Assembly: GCF_000421825.1 (NCBI RefSeq)
Contig: NZ_ATXT01000011.1
Span: forward strand, 558,001-622,000
Direction of reading: 5' to 3'
DNA from: Humibacter albus DSM 18994
GTDB lineage: Bacteria; Actinomycetota; Actinomycetes; Actinomycetales; Microbacteriaceae
DNA length: 64,000 nucleotides
Shown in pieces: positions 34,583 to 42,660 of the stretch. Within the stretch, counting starts at the first letter, position 1. Every line of letters begins with the position of its first letter. The translations under genes were made by a program, and so were the position numbers. Below the pieces are notes generated by a model. The model saw only the letters and a list, made by a program, of their open reading frames with translations, made no database searches and was not told where the DNA came from.

Positions 34583-36004
34583 GTGGCCGAAAGCGGTGGT
34601 TCCGGCGTTCTAGCGTCGATGCGTGATGACTTCCCCCGGTGGTATCAGGATGTGCTGGAGAAGGCTCAGCTCGCAGACAACGGGCCGGTGCGCGGCACCA
34701 TGGTCATCCGACCGTATGCGTTCTCGATCTGGGAGCGGATGCAAGCCGACGTCGACGCGCGCATCAAGCGCACGGGCGCGGAGAACGTGTATCTTCCGTT
34801 GTTCATCCCGCAGTCGTACCTCGAACGGGAGGCCGAGCACGTCGAAGGTTTCAGCCCCGAACTCGCCGTGGTGACGCACGCCGGCGGTAAGGAACTGACG
34901 GAGCCGGTTGTGGTGCGGCCTACCAGCGAGACGGTGTTCGGCGAGCTGATGGCCAAGTGGGTACAGTCCCATCGTGATCTGCCGATGCTGCTGAACCAGT
35001 GGTCGAACGTAGTGCGATGGGAGCTACGCCCGCGCCTGTTCCTGCGTACCAGCGAATTCCTGTGGCAGGAAGGCCACACCGCGCACGCGACGGCGGAGGA
35101 CGCGGCGGCGTATGCCCGGCGTATCCACCTCGAGGTCTACCGCGACTTCCTGCAGGACATGCTTGCGATCCCGGTGTACGTGGGAGTGAAAAGCCCCCGT
35201 GAGCGTTTCGCCGGCGCGATCAACACGATGACGTGCGAGGCGATGATGGGCGACGGGAAGGCGCTTCAGATGGCCACGAGCCACGAACTGGGCCAGAACT
35301 TCGCCCGTGCCTTCGGCATCGGCTACACGGACACCTCCGGAGCGGTCCGAACGTGCTGGACGACATCCTGGGGTTCGAGCACCCGCATGATGGGCGGCTT
35401 GATCATGTCCCATGGCGACCAGGCGGGACTGCGGGTCCCGCCCCGTATCGCTCCGATCCAAGCTGTCGTCATCGCAGTGAAGGATGATGAGCGCACCGTC
35501 GCGGCGGCAGCCACGCTCGTCGATGAGTTGACGCATGCGGGCGTGCGGGCGCGACTTGACGCGCGCAGCACCCCCGGTTTCGGCCGGCGGATCGTCGAGT
35601 GGGAACTCAAGGGAGTGCCGCTGCGCATCGAGGTCGGCCCGCGAGATCTGGACGCGCAGCAGGTCACGGTCGCGCGCCGCGACCTGCCCGGAAAGACAAC
35701 GCTGGTGCTGGATCACGTGAGTACGTCAGCATCCCTACTCCTCGACGAGATGCAGGCGGCGCTGTTCGCGCAAGCGACCCAGCGCCTGAACGAGAACACT
35801 ACCGACGTCGACACCGTGGCTGATGCGATCACCGCGGCATCCAGTGGCTTCGCGCGGATTCCCTACGCGAGCCTCGGGGAGAGCGGCGAAGACCGACTCG
35901 CGTCAAACGCGATCACGGTCCGTTGCCTCCAGACCCCCGACGGCGAGCTTCCATCCGCCGATGCCACAGAGGAGTTGTACGCGATCGTCGGCCGCAGCTA
36001 CTAA
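34583..36004 (+). CDS. proS: Prolyl-tRNA synthetase, eukaryote/archaea-type
   Basis: Class II synthetase charging tRNA-Pro, 473 residues from GTG 34583; TATCGT lies 6 nt upstream (leaderless). Residues 15-270 are the catalytic core (VRGTMVIRPYAFSIWERMQ, RPTSETVFGELMAKW, LFLRTSEFLWQEGHTAHAT, ATSHELGQNFARAFGI); the anticodon-binding domain follows. It lacks the INS editing insertion of E. coli-type ProRS. The C-terminal zinc domain is shrunken, with one of the usual cysteines, though the conserved C-terminal Tyr remains. Given its island context, it may be an extra copy. Confidence 0.9.
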   Translation: MAESGGSGVLASMRDDFPRWYQDVLEKAQLADNGPVRGTMVIRPYAFSIWERMQADVDARIKRTGAENVYLPLFIPQSYLEREAEHVEGFSPELAVVTHAGGKELTEPVVVRPTSETVFGELMAKWVQSHRDLPMLLNQWSNVVRWELRPRLFLRTSEFLWQEGHTAHATAEDAAAYARRIHLEVYRDFLQDMLAIPVYVGVKSPRERFAGAINTMTCEAMMGDGKALQMATSHELGQNFARAFGIGYTDTSGAVRTCWTTSWGSSTRMMGGLIMSHGDQAGLRVPPRIAPIQAVVIAVKDDERTVAAAATLVDELTHAGVRARLDARSTPGFGRRIVEWELKGVPLRIEVGPRDLDAQQVTVARRDLPGKTTLVLDHVSTSASLLLDEMQAALFAQATQRLNENTTDVDTVADAITAASSGFARIPYASLGESGEDRLASNAITVRCLQTPDGELPSADATEELYAIVGRSY

Positions 36005-36013
36005 GCGGGTTCG

Positions 36014-36190
36014 CGCGAAACTGTTGCATTTGCCGGTCTCTCCGGTCGAGACATCGCGAAGTACCTCGGCCACAAGCGCCCGTCGATGACGCAGAACGTC
36101 TACATGTCCCGCACTACGCACTCAGCAAGAGCCGCCGGAGTACTGGATTCAAAGTTCGGGGTCAGGAGCCTAAAACGCCCAAGACCTTGA
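36014..36190 (+). pseudogene. Tyrosine recombinase (integrase) C-terminal remnant
   Basis: The translation (AFAGLSGRDIAKYLGHKRPS, then MTQNVYMSR) is the C-terminal core of a phage-type integrase: LGH holds an active-site His and the VYM tyrosine is the nucleophile position. It ends at TGA 36188-36190, a few bases from the 3' end of tRNA-Arg. The N-terminal 300 or so codons are absent. Confidence 0.75.
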
Positions 36191-36192
36191 GT

Positions 36193-36268
36193 TGGTGCCC
36201 CCGGCAGGAATCGAACCTGCGACCAAGAGATTAGAAGGCTCCTGCTCTATCCGCTGAGCTACGGGGGC
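36193..36268 (-). tRNA. tRNA-Arg (anticodon TCT)
   Basis: Acceptor GCCCCCG/CGGGGGC with discriminator A and encoded CCA (36193-36195). Anticodon loop TTCTAAT; T-arm GCAGG-TTCGATT-CCTGC. Its 3' end adjoins an integrase remnant, so it is probably the attachment site of the accessory region. Confidence 0.95.
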
Positions 36269-36300
36269 TGAGGCGGACTCCAGGCTACCGTAGCGCGGGT

Positions 36301-36561
36301 TCAGACGGCTTTGGCGGCCGCGACGATCACTTGTGCGAGCGTCGGAGCACCGGACGCTCGGAACACCTCGGCACCACCGGCGTCGCGCACGATCACGGTC
36401 GGAGTCGCCGTGATGTCCTCGGCGACGGCACGATCTTCGTGGCGTACGACGTCGAATTCTGTCACCGTGGCATCCGGAATCAGACGCTCGGCCTGCGCCA
36501 AGACGGCCCGAGCGTGCGCGCACGCTCCGCAGAAGGCCGAGGTGTAGAGCTCCAGTTCCAC
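36301..36561 (-). CDS. Thioredoxin/glutaredoxin-like protein
   Basis: 86-residue single thioredoxin-fold domain: LYTSAFCGACAHAR with redox pair Cys11 and Cys14 (CGAC), and the cis-proline in TATPTVIV. Short, like glutaredoxins and mini-thioredoxins. GTG 36561 is preceded by TAGAAT 7 nt upstream (leaderless). It could accept electrons from thioredoxin reductase or mycothiol; the partner is unknown. Confidence 0.85.
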   Translation of the reverse strand: MELELYTSAFCGACAHARAVLAQAERLIPDATVTEFDVVRHEDRAVAEDITATPTVIVRDAGGAEVFRASGAPTLAQVIVAAAKAV

Positions 36562-36665
36562 GCGATGGATTCTAGGCTCGTGACCCCGCTCGAGCCGAGC
36601 GGGGCGGGGATGCTTCGAGCAGGCATCAGCACGTCCTGTCGGAGGTGCGCCGATAGACTCGCGTC

Positions 36666-37286
36666 ATGCCGAAAGCGAACGATGCCCTGGTCTGGATCGA
36701 CTGCGAGATGACGGGGCTCGATCTCGCATCCGACGAGCTCGTGGAAATCGCCGTGGTCATCACCGACTTCGACCTCACTCCCCTCGATCCCGGCATCGAC
36801 ATCGTGATCAAGCCCGACCCCAGCGCGCTCGAGAACATGAACGACTTCGTGCGCAACATGCACACCACGAGCGGACTGATCGAGGAGATCCCGAACGGCA
36901 AGAGTCTTGCCGAGGCCGAATACGAGGTCATGGAGTACGTGCTGAAGTACGTGCCGGCCGAGCAGAAGGCGCCGCTCGCGGGCAACTCGATCGGCACCGA
37001 CCGGATGTTCCTCGCCAAGTACATGCCGCGGCTCGATGCTCACCTGCACTACCGCAACGTCGACGTGTCGTCCATCAAGGAGCTCGCCCGCCGCTGGTTC
37101 CCCCGCGTCTACTTCCACGCGCCCGCGAAGGACGGCGGCCACCGGGCGCTCGCGGACATCCGGGAATCGATCCGCGAGCTCGACTACTACCGTCGCGCAG
37201 TGTTCACCGCCGAACCGGGGCTGACGTCGGAGGAGGTCCAGAAGGCGGCCGACGACGTGGTGTCTGTCTGGGCCCCTCGTATGTAA
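36666..37286 (+). CDS. orn: Oligoribonuclease
   Basis: DEDDh 3'-5' exonuclease that clears the last dinucleotides of RNA decay and pGpG. 206 residues; the acidic set is Asp12, Glu14, Asp112, His159 and Asp164, with [11 protein letters not shown] and [13 protein letters not shown] matching the family. TAGACT at 36654-36659 lies 6 nt before ATG 36666 (leaderless). tRNA-His follows 34 bp after its stop. Confidence 0.96.
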   Translation: MPKANDALVWIDCEMTGLDLASDELVEIAVVITDFDLTPLDPGIDIVIKPDPSALENMNDFVRNMHTTSGLIEEIPNGKSLAEAEYEVMEYVLKYVPAEQKAPLAGNSIGTDRMFLAKYMPRLDAHLHYRNVDVSSIKELARRWFPRVYFHAPAKDGGHRALADIRESIRELDYYRRAVFTAEPGLTSEEVQKAADDVVSVWAPRM

Positions 37287-37320
37287 TAAGATTGCAGGGT
37301 TGCCCGCTCGCGGGCACATG

Positions 37321-37396
37321 GTGGGTATAGCTCAGCTGGTAGAGCGCCTGGTTGTGGTCCAGGAGGTCGCGGGTTCAAGCCCCGTTACTCACCCCA
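37321..37396 (+). tRNA. tRNA-His (anticodon GTG)
   Basis: Acceptor GTGGGTA/TACTCAC, anticodon stem CCTGG/CCAGG with loop TTGTGGT, T-arm GCGGG-TTCAAGC-CCCGT. Discriminator C at 37393 and encoded CCA 37394-37396. Confidence 0.95.
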
Positions 37397-37508
37397 GAGA
37401 GTGACGCCGAGAATGCTCGCGTGCTCGATCCGAGCGAACAAGGGTTGACGCGCGGTGCGCGGAACGTCCCACCGCGAATCTCCGTCGCCATGGCACGCTG
37501 GAGACGTG

Positions 37509-37856
37509 ATGCGCATGGATGCCGACGCCTTCGAACGCCTCGTGATCGACGAGCTCGATGCGCTGCCCGACGACATGGTCGATGGAATCGAGAACGTCGC
37601 CTTCCTCGTCGAGGATCGTCCCGCCGACGGTTCGCTCAGCCTGCTCGGCGAGTACGACGGCATCGCGCTCACGGAACGCGACAGGTACGGGTTCGGAGAG
37701 ATGCCCGACCGCATCGTCGTCTACCGCGAACCGCTGCTGGCGATCTGCGCCGACGAGAACGAACTGCGCCACGAAGTGCACGTCACACTCGTGCACGAGA
37801 TCGCGCACTACTACGGCATCGGCGAGGCCGAACTGCACGAGCTCGGCTGGGCATGA
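37509..37856 (+). CDS. Zincin-like metallopeptidase family protein
   Basis: 115 residues with the Zincin_1 (PF06262) pattern: the N-terminal VIDELDALPDDMVDGIENVAFLV, then the zinc motif HEIAHYYGI (HExxH followed by His/Gly region). No signal peptide. Such proteins are widespread in actinobacteria; a physiological substrate is not established. GTG 37506 and ATG 37509 are both possible starts. Confidence 0.85.
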   Translation: MRMDADAFERLVIDELDALPDDMVDGIENVAFLVEDRPADGSLSLLGEYDGIALTERDRYGFGEMPDRIVVYREPLLAICADENELRHEVHVTLVHEIAHYYGIGEAELHELGWA

Positions 37857-37905
37857 CCGGATCTGACGGGGCACGCCCGTGCGTTGCACGACATCCGACC
37901 GCCCG

Positions 37906-38166
37906 TCAGCGACCGGGCTCGTCCTCCGGGTCGCTCTCGTACGGGTCGCTGTCGGGCGCATCGAAGGAGTAGCGCACGTGCAGTTCGCCCTGGACCTCGC
38001 GGCTGTCTTTCACCTTGTACTCGAACTGCGACTCGATGCCGTCGACAGCGGCATACGCGCTGACGGTCTTGTCGAATTCGCCGTGCACGAGAACGCGGCG
38101 TTCCGCGTTGCCGGCCAGCGGTCCGTCGATGTATTCGACGATGTACTCGGTTGCGCTCTCGCTCAT
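37906..38166 (-). CDS. Hypothetical protein (86 aa)
   Basis: A small acidic protein, MSESATEYIVEYIDGPLAGN at the start and Asp/Glu/Pro-rich at the end. Not recognised beyond similarity in layout to conserved Microbacteriaceae proteins. Its ATG overlaps the stop of the upstream kinase gene by 4 nt (ATGA), so it is probably the last gene of the thiamine-riboswitch operon. Confidence 0.65.
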   Translation of the reverse strand: MSESATEYIVEYIDGPLAGNAERRVLVHGEFDKTVSAYAAVDGIESQFEYKVKDSREVQGELHVRYSFDAPDSDPYESDPEDEPGR

Positions 38167-38771
38167 GGACTCACGGTACCGCGCGCGGCCGCCCCCGGTG
38201 CGGCAAGCACTGCGGTGGTGTCGAACACAAGATCTGCCAGCGACACGGGCGACTCCCGGGCGACCAGGCGCCCCCACTGGCGCTGCCACATGTCCCAGTG
38301 CGCATCGAACGCACCCCGGTCGCGGTCGAGGGCGCGGCGTTTGCGCACGTCGTCGGCCGCGTTGAGCCAGACGCGCAGGTCGGCGAGCGATGCGCTGGCT
38401 CGGGTGAGGCATCCGCAGCCCTCGATCACCAACGGATGCCCCGCACGTGCCACGCGCCTCTCCCCCGCTCTCGAAGCGGCCCAGTCCCACCGGCGCCAGT
38501 GGCCGACTCCCGACGACCGCAGCGGCAGCAGCAGATCGCGCACCACCTGGTGCGACGCGGGCTCCAGGCCCGCCCAGCCCGGGTAGAGGTCGTCCATGCG
38601 CACCAGCTGCGGTGCAACCCCGGGCCACGCCGCGACGATCGCGTCGGCGAACGTCGACTTGCCCGCGCCGCTCGGCCCGTCGACGAGCACGACCGGCGCC
38701 CGGGACTCCGCGAGCGCAGCGCGCACGACCGCCGACGCATCCAGGCGCACCGACCGGCTACGAGACGACAA
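38163..38771 (-). CDS. P-loop nucleoside/nucleotide kinase-like protein
   Basis: 202 residues with Walker A GPSGAGKST at 32-40, a Walker-B-like VRMDDLYPGW (uridine-kinase style) and a later ARDRG-type arginine-rich lid (KRRALDRDRGAFD). Related to AAA/uridine kinase-like phosphotransferases; substrate unknown. It overlaps ecfT by 14 bp, so it is in the riboswitch-controlled operon, which hints at a role with thiamine precursors or their salvage. Confidence 0.8.
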   Translation of the reverse strand: MSSRSRSVRLDASAVVRAALAESRAPVVLVDGPSGAGKSTFADAIVAAWPGVAPQLVRMDDLYPGWAGLEPASHQVVRDLLLPLRSSGVGHWRRWDWAASRAGERRVARAGHPLVIEGCGCLTRASASLADLRVWLNAADDVRKRRALDRDRGAFDAHWDMWQRQWGRLVARESPVSLADLVFDTTAVLAAPGAAARGTVSP

Positions 38772-39555
38772 GGTTCCAGCTTCCCGCCGCGACCGCGGCG
38801 GCCACAGCGCACCCGGCGACTCCGGCTCCGATCAGCACCATGACGACTTCCGCGCGGCCGAAGCGCGATGCTCGCGCCCACGTGCGCCTTTGGGAGCCGC
38901 CGAATCCCTTGGCCTCCATCGCTGTCGCCAGCTTGCTGCCGCGGCGCAGCGAGAGAACAAGCAGCGCGAACGCCTGCGAGCCCAGGCGGCGCAGCCAGCC
39001 GATCGGTCCGCCGCCGTCGCCGATGCCCCGCGCCCGGCGCGCTCGCGCCAGCGCCCGCCAATCGTCGACGAAGAGGCCGACGAGCCTCAGCGCCGCGAGG
39101 GCGCCGAGCACGAACCGGGCCGGAAGGTGGACGAGCTGGGCGAGCCCGTCGGCGAGTTCGGTCGGATCAGACGTCGCGAAGAGCACGACGCCGGGAAGGC
39201 CGATCGCCAGCACACGAAGACCGATCGCCGCTGCGAGCATCAGCGATCCCTGGGAGACGGTGACGAACCCGAACGACCACAGCACGAAGCCGGCATCGGC
39301 CCCGTAGAGGGCGGTCGCGACCGTCGCGGCGACCGCCGCGACCCACACCGGCGCGGTGCGCAGCCAGAACTGTCGTGCGCCGACGCCCGTGAACGGCAGA
39401 ATCGCCGCCTCGAGTGCGAGCGCCACCGTGGCGGAGACCCAGTCGATGCTCAGCACGAGAGTAAGCGAGACCAGCAACGCGGCGGCGAGCTTGGCGACCG
39501 GGTTGACCCTCGCGATGCGACTGCTGCGCAGCCTGCCGGTCAGTACGAGGCTCAT
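38758..39555 (-). CDS. ykoC: ECF transporter transmembrane subunit EcfT (YkoC-like)
   Basis: 265 residues, CbiQ/EcfT family. Four to six hydrophobic segments and the two coupling-helix motifs: ARRARG at about 163-168 and AMEAKGFGG near 213-221, which contact the ATPases. Overlaps the ATPase gene by 4 nt (ATGA). Together with the double ATPase and YkoE it forms a YkoEDC-type importer, whose known substrate in Bacillus is the thiamine precursor hydroxymethylpyrimidine. Confidence 0.92.
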   Translation of the reverse strand: MSLVLTGRLRSSRIARVNPVAKLAAALLVSLTLVLSIDWVSATVALALEAAILPFTGVGARQFWLRTAPVWVAAVAATVATALYGADAGFVLWSFGFVTVSQGSLMLAAAIGLRVLAIGLPGVVLFATSDPTELADGLAQLVHLPARFVLGALAALRLVGLFVDDWRALARARRARGIGDGGGPIGWLRRLGSQAFALLVLSLRRGSKLATAMEAKGFGGSQRRTWARASRFGRAEVVMVLIGAGVAGCAVAAAVAAGSWNLVVS

Positions 39556-41069
39556 CGTGTCGCCTCTGCGATGGTGAGAGCCCCGGGCCGTCGCACCCGC
39601 GAGTCACCGAGCTCGAGCACGTCGTCGGCAAGCACGTGCACAAGGGCATCATCGTGCGTGACGGCCATCACCGAGTGACCGGCGGTGAGCAGTTCGTCGA
39701 GCAGAGCGGCGAGCTCGCGCCAAGTGCGGGCATCCTGTCCGAAAGTCGGCTCGTCGAGCACGAGCAGGTCCGGTTCGGTGGCGATCGCCGTGGCGACCGA
39801 CAACCGGCGTTTCTCACCGCCGGAGAGCGTGAACGGGTTGGCTTCGGCCAGCCGCGACAAGCGCAGTCGGGAGAGCAGCTCATCGACGCGTCGCATCGTC
39901 CGCGCGCGGTCGGCGCCCGTCGCCAAAGGTCCCACCGCCAGCTCGTCGCGCACCCGCGTGCGCACGAACTGGTGCTCCGGATCCTGGAACACCGTCCCGA
40001 CGCGCGACACCAGCTGCCGGGACTTCCAGCGCATCGGCTCAGGCCGCAACCCACGGCGGAAGCCGTCCTCCGCGGTGATCGTTCCCCCCACAGGAGGCAG
40101 CAGCCCTGCCACGGTGAGCGCGAGCGTGGACTTGCCCGCACCGTTCGGCCCGGTCACGGCGAGGGCACGCCCCCGCTGCAGTGCGAGTTCGATGTCGGAT
40201 GCCACCGCCTGCGCCGTCCGCGTCCCGAACGGCGTGCGGCCCACGGCCAACGAACGTGCCGAGAGCAGGCACTCCCCTTCGACAGGGGCGGCTCGTGTGC
40301 GCTCCGGCGCCGGTCCCGGCACCCAGATGCCCGCCTCGCTCAGCCTGCCGCTCTCTCGAGCAAGCACGGCGTCGGTTCGGCCGTCGGCGAGGACGCCGCC
40401 GCCGGCGTCGAGCACGACCACCCGCTGTACCGTCTCGGTCCAGACCGCCACGCGGTGCTCCACGACCACGATGGTGGCGTCGGTGGCCTCGGCCAGGCGC
40501 GCGACGGCATCCCGCACCTCGGCCACGCCGGCCGGGTCGAGATTCGCGGTGGGTTCGTCCAGCAGCAGCAGCCTCGGGCGCATGGCGATCGCCCCGGCCA
40601 GTGCGAGTCGCTGCTTCTGCCCGCCGGACAGCGATGCGGTGGGAGTATCGAGCGGCACCTGAAGCCCCACGGCTTCCAGCGCGTCGTGCACCCGTTCCCA
40701 GATCTCGACCCGCGGAACGCCGGCGTTCTCGCACCCGAAGGCGACGTCGTCGCCGACCCTCGCCATCACGACCTGAGAGTCCGGATCTTGCAGCACGAGG
40801 CCGACGTGATCGCGCGCCGCCGAGGGCGGGAGTGCGTCGACGGTCAGAACGCCGGTGGCCTCACCCTCTTCGTCCCCGCCGAGCACTCCCGCGAGCGCGT
40901 GCAGCAGCGTCGACTTGCCGGCACCGCTGGCGCCCAGCAGCAGTACCCGCTCTCCCGGCTCGATCGTGAGCTCGAGGTCTCGCACGGCCCACCGGGAGCG
41001 TCCGGCGTGACGCCAGCCCCAGCCGCGCGCGTTCACCTGCGCGCCCCCCGGCATCCGTGACGCGGGCAT
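39552..41069 (-). CDS. ykoD: ECF transporter double ATPase (YkoD-like)
   Basis: 505 residues with two fused ABC ATPase domains: Walker A GASGAGKST near residue 46 and GPNGAGKST near 301, signatures LSGGQKQR and LSGGEKRR, and Walker B LLLLDEP and LLVLDEP. Two ATPases in one chain is the YkoD layout. It sits between ykoE and ecfT, with start ATG 41069 4 bp past the ykoE stop, all downstream of a TPP riboswitch. Confidence 0.94.
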   Translation of the reverse strand: MPASRMPGGAQVNARGWGWRHAGRSRWAVRDLELTIEPGERVLLLGASGAGKSTLLHALAGVLGGDEEGEATGVLTVDALPPSAARDHVGLVLQDPDSQVVMARVGDDVAFGCENAGVPRVEIWERVHDALEAVGLQVPLDTPTASLSGGQKQRLALAGAIAMRPRLLLLDEPTANLDPAGVAEVRDAVARLAEATDATIVVVEHRVAVWTETVQRVVVLDAGGGVLADGRTDAVLARESGRLSEAGIWVPGPAPERTRAAPVEGECLLSARSLAVGRTPFGTRTAQAVASDIELALQRGRALAVTGPNGAGKSTLALTVAGLLPPVGGTITAEDGFRRGLRPEPMRWKSRQLVSRVGTVFQDPEHQFVRTRVRDELAVGPLATGADRARTMRRVDELLSRLRLSRLAEANPFTLSGGEKRRLSVATAIATEPDLLVLDEPTFGQDARTWRELAALLDELLTAGHSVMAVTHDDALVHVLADDVLELGDSRVRRPGALTIAEATR

Positions 41070-41072
41070 CGG

Positions 41073-41756
41073 CTATGCCGCGCTTCCGTGGCCGCCGGAG
41101 GCGACGGAGGCGACGGAGTCCGCCTCATCACCATCGTCCACAATGCGGGCCCGTCGTCCCGCAGCGAAGCGGTTCAGGGCACCGGTCGCCGCGAGCCCGC
41201 GCACCGCGAGCCAGCTCAGGATGCCTGCGATGACGACCCCGGAGATGATCGAGGTGACGAAATAGAGCGACTTCTGGCCGACATCCAGCGCCGCGAGCGA
41301 GGTGAATGTGGTGTCCATGACCCCGGTCGACAGCCCGGCGATCGCACCCGAGAGCAGCGCGGCCCCCAGGTTCCAGACGCGGTAGAGCAGGATCGCGAAG
41401 GCGATCTCGGCTCCGAGACCCTCGATCGCCGCCCAGATGAAGTTCGTGAAGCCCCATTCGTTGCCGATCAGCATCTCGACCACTCCGGCCACGATCTCGG
41501 TGAACAGTGCCGCGCCGGGCTTGCGGACGATCAGGCCGCCCAGTACGCCGGCGAACAGCCAGCCGCCCGAGAGCAGGCCGGAAGCCCCGGGACCGAGGAA
41601 CGTGAGCGCCGCCGACAGGGGCGTCCACGCGAGGCCCCAGGCCCAGAAGATGACTCCGGAGGCGACGCCGACGACGGCGGCGATGATGATGTCGACGACC
41701 CGCCAGCGGTAGATCCGCGGAGCGGGACGTGCAGTGGTGGCGAGGGTTGCGTGCAC
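41073..41756 (-). CDS. ykoE: ECF transporter substrate-binding subunit (YkoE family)
   Basis: 227 residues, six hydrophobic helices, with the YkoE text GVIFWAWGLAWTPL, GGWLFAGVLGGLIVRKPGAA, ELVAGVVE-like EIVAGVVEMLIGNEWG. This S-component binds hydroxymethylpyrimidine or thiamine. Start GTG 41756 has AAAGGG upstream; an in-frame upstream start would run through the riboswitch. First gene of the operon ykoE-ykoD-ykoC-kinase-orf86. Confidence 0.92.
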   Translation of the reverse strand: MHATLATTARPAPRIYRWRVVDIIIAAVVGVASGVIFWAWGLAWTPLSAALTFLGPGASGLLSGGWLFAGVLGGLIVRKPGAALFTEIVAGVVEMLIGNEWGFTNFIWAAIEGLGAEIAFAILLYRVWNLGAALLSGAIAGLSTGVMDTTFTSLAALDVGQKSLYFVTSIISGVVIAGILSWLAVRGLAATGALNRFAAGRRARIVDDGDEADSVASVASGGHGSAA

Positions 41757-41830
41757 GATTCGTGCCCTTTCGTTCGTCTCAAACGTGGGCACGGGTGGAT
41801 GCCCCGCACGGTGCGAAGCGCCCCAGAGAA

Positions 41831-41923
41831 AGCCTTCCTGCGCTGGCATGATCCAGATCAGGTTCGACGGTCGAAGGTTGGAGAACCTTCCTCTCAGCCC
41901 GGCTCACCGGACTCCCGTGTTCG
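41831..41923 (-). promoter_or_regulatory. TPP riboswitch (THI box)
   Basis: On the minus strand: ACGGGAGTCCGGTGAGCCGG, then GCTGAGAGGA, a GGTT/AACC stem, GAACCTGATCTGGATCATGC and CAGCGCAGGAAGG. The CTGAGA and CTGATCTGG-x-TCATGCCAGCG blocks are the conserved pyrimidine- and diphosphate-sensing helices. It lies 75 nt before the ykoE GTG. Thiamine diphosphate binding should shut the transporter operon off. Confidence 0.95.
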
Positions 41924-41930
41924 ACTCACG

Positions 41931-41959
41931 AGTATAGGAGGTCTCGCGCACGACGTCAC
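41931..41959 (-). promoter_or_regulatory. Promoter of the TPP-riboswitch operon
   Basis: On the minus strand GTGACG (-35, plus-strand 41954-41959), 17-nt spacer and TATACT (-10, 41931-41936), just upstream of the riboswitch. Transcription would start near 41923. Confidence 0.75.
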
Positions 41960-42009
41960 GAGCGGGTGTCCCCCGGGCTTAGGCTTGCTACGAAGACGAG
42001 GAGGCGCCG

Positions 42010-42237
42010 ATGGTGATCATGTGGGTGCTGCTCGTCGTCGCTCTGGTGTTCGTCGTACTTCTTCGCCTCATGATCCTGCGTATGCGCCGTTTCGAGCGCA
42101 TCGCCGCCGAACGGAGAGTGCAGGCGGCACGCGCCGCGGCCGCTCGCGCCGCACGCGAGACCGCCGCTCGTCGTGCCCGGGAGATCCAGGAGCGCGAGCA
42201 GCGCGAACTCAGCGCCGGCGACGCTTCAGAGCTCTGA
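42010..42237 (+). CDS. Small membrane protein with charged coiled tail
   Basis: 75 residues: a hydrophobic helix at 3-23 followed by an Ala/Arg/Glu-rich helix (residues 25-65) likely to form a coiled coil or to bind acidic partners. GAGGAGG precedes ATG 42010. No family assigned. Its 3' end overlaps the end of the convergent GerW-like gene by 29 bp. Confidence 0.6.
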   Translation: MVIMWVLLVVALVFVVLLRLMILRMRRFERIAAERRVQAARAAAARAARETAARRAREIQEREQRELSAGDASEL

Positions 42238-42550
42238 GAACGGCGGCCAGTCCTCGCGTCGTCACGAAGACGAACGGGATGGCGACGGCGAGCATCGCGA
42301 TCGGGTTCGGTTCGAAACGCACGCCGGTGCGGTCCTTGATATAGGCGCCGACCGGAATGCTCGCGCCGCCGCCACCGCCTCCCGTGCCGGTCGCCGGTTC
42401 CTCGGGTCCTGCCCCACCGCCGAATCCGAACCATGCGAGCGCCACCGGGATCACGGTCACGTCGTCGAGCGCGACCGGCTCGCCGTACGCGGTGCGCACG
42501 CCGACGGTGGACTTCACGGAATCAGCGAGCTTGAGCACGAAGTCAGCCAT
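42209..42550 (-). CDS. GerW/YtfJ family protein
   Basis: 113 residues with the YtfJ pattern: an N-terminal helix, YGEPVALDDVTVIPVALAWFGFGGG, a Gly-rich loop, GAYIKDRTGVRFEPNP, and a C-terminal hydrophobic segment. In Bacillus the homologue is a spore protein; in non-sporulating actinobacteria the role is unknown. TAGCGT lies 6 nt before ATG 42550 (leaderless). Confidence 0.82.
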   Translation of the reverse strand: MADFVLKLADSVKSTVGVRTAYGEPVALDDVTVIPVALAWFGFGGGAGPEEPATGTGGGGGGASIPVGAYIKDRTGVRFEPNPIAMLAVAIPFVFVTTRGLAAVLRALKRRRR

Positions 42551-42660
42551 ACGGCCACGCTACCCGTGGCATCCGTCTGCGGGAAGACATCCGGCTGCGA
42601 GAGGCGTCGTCGCGAGCGACGTACACCGGATACACGGGCATGCCACGCCATAATCGTCGG

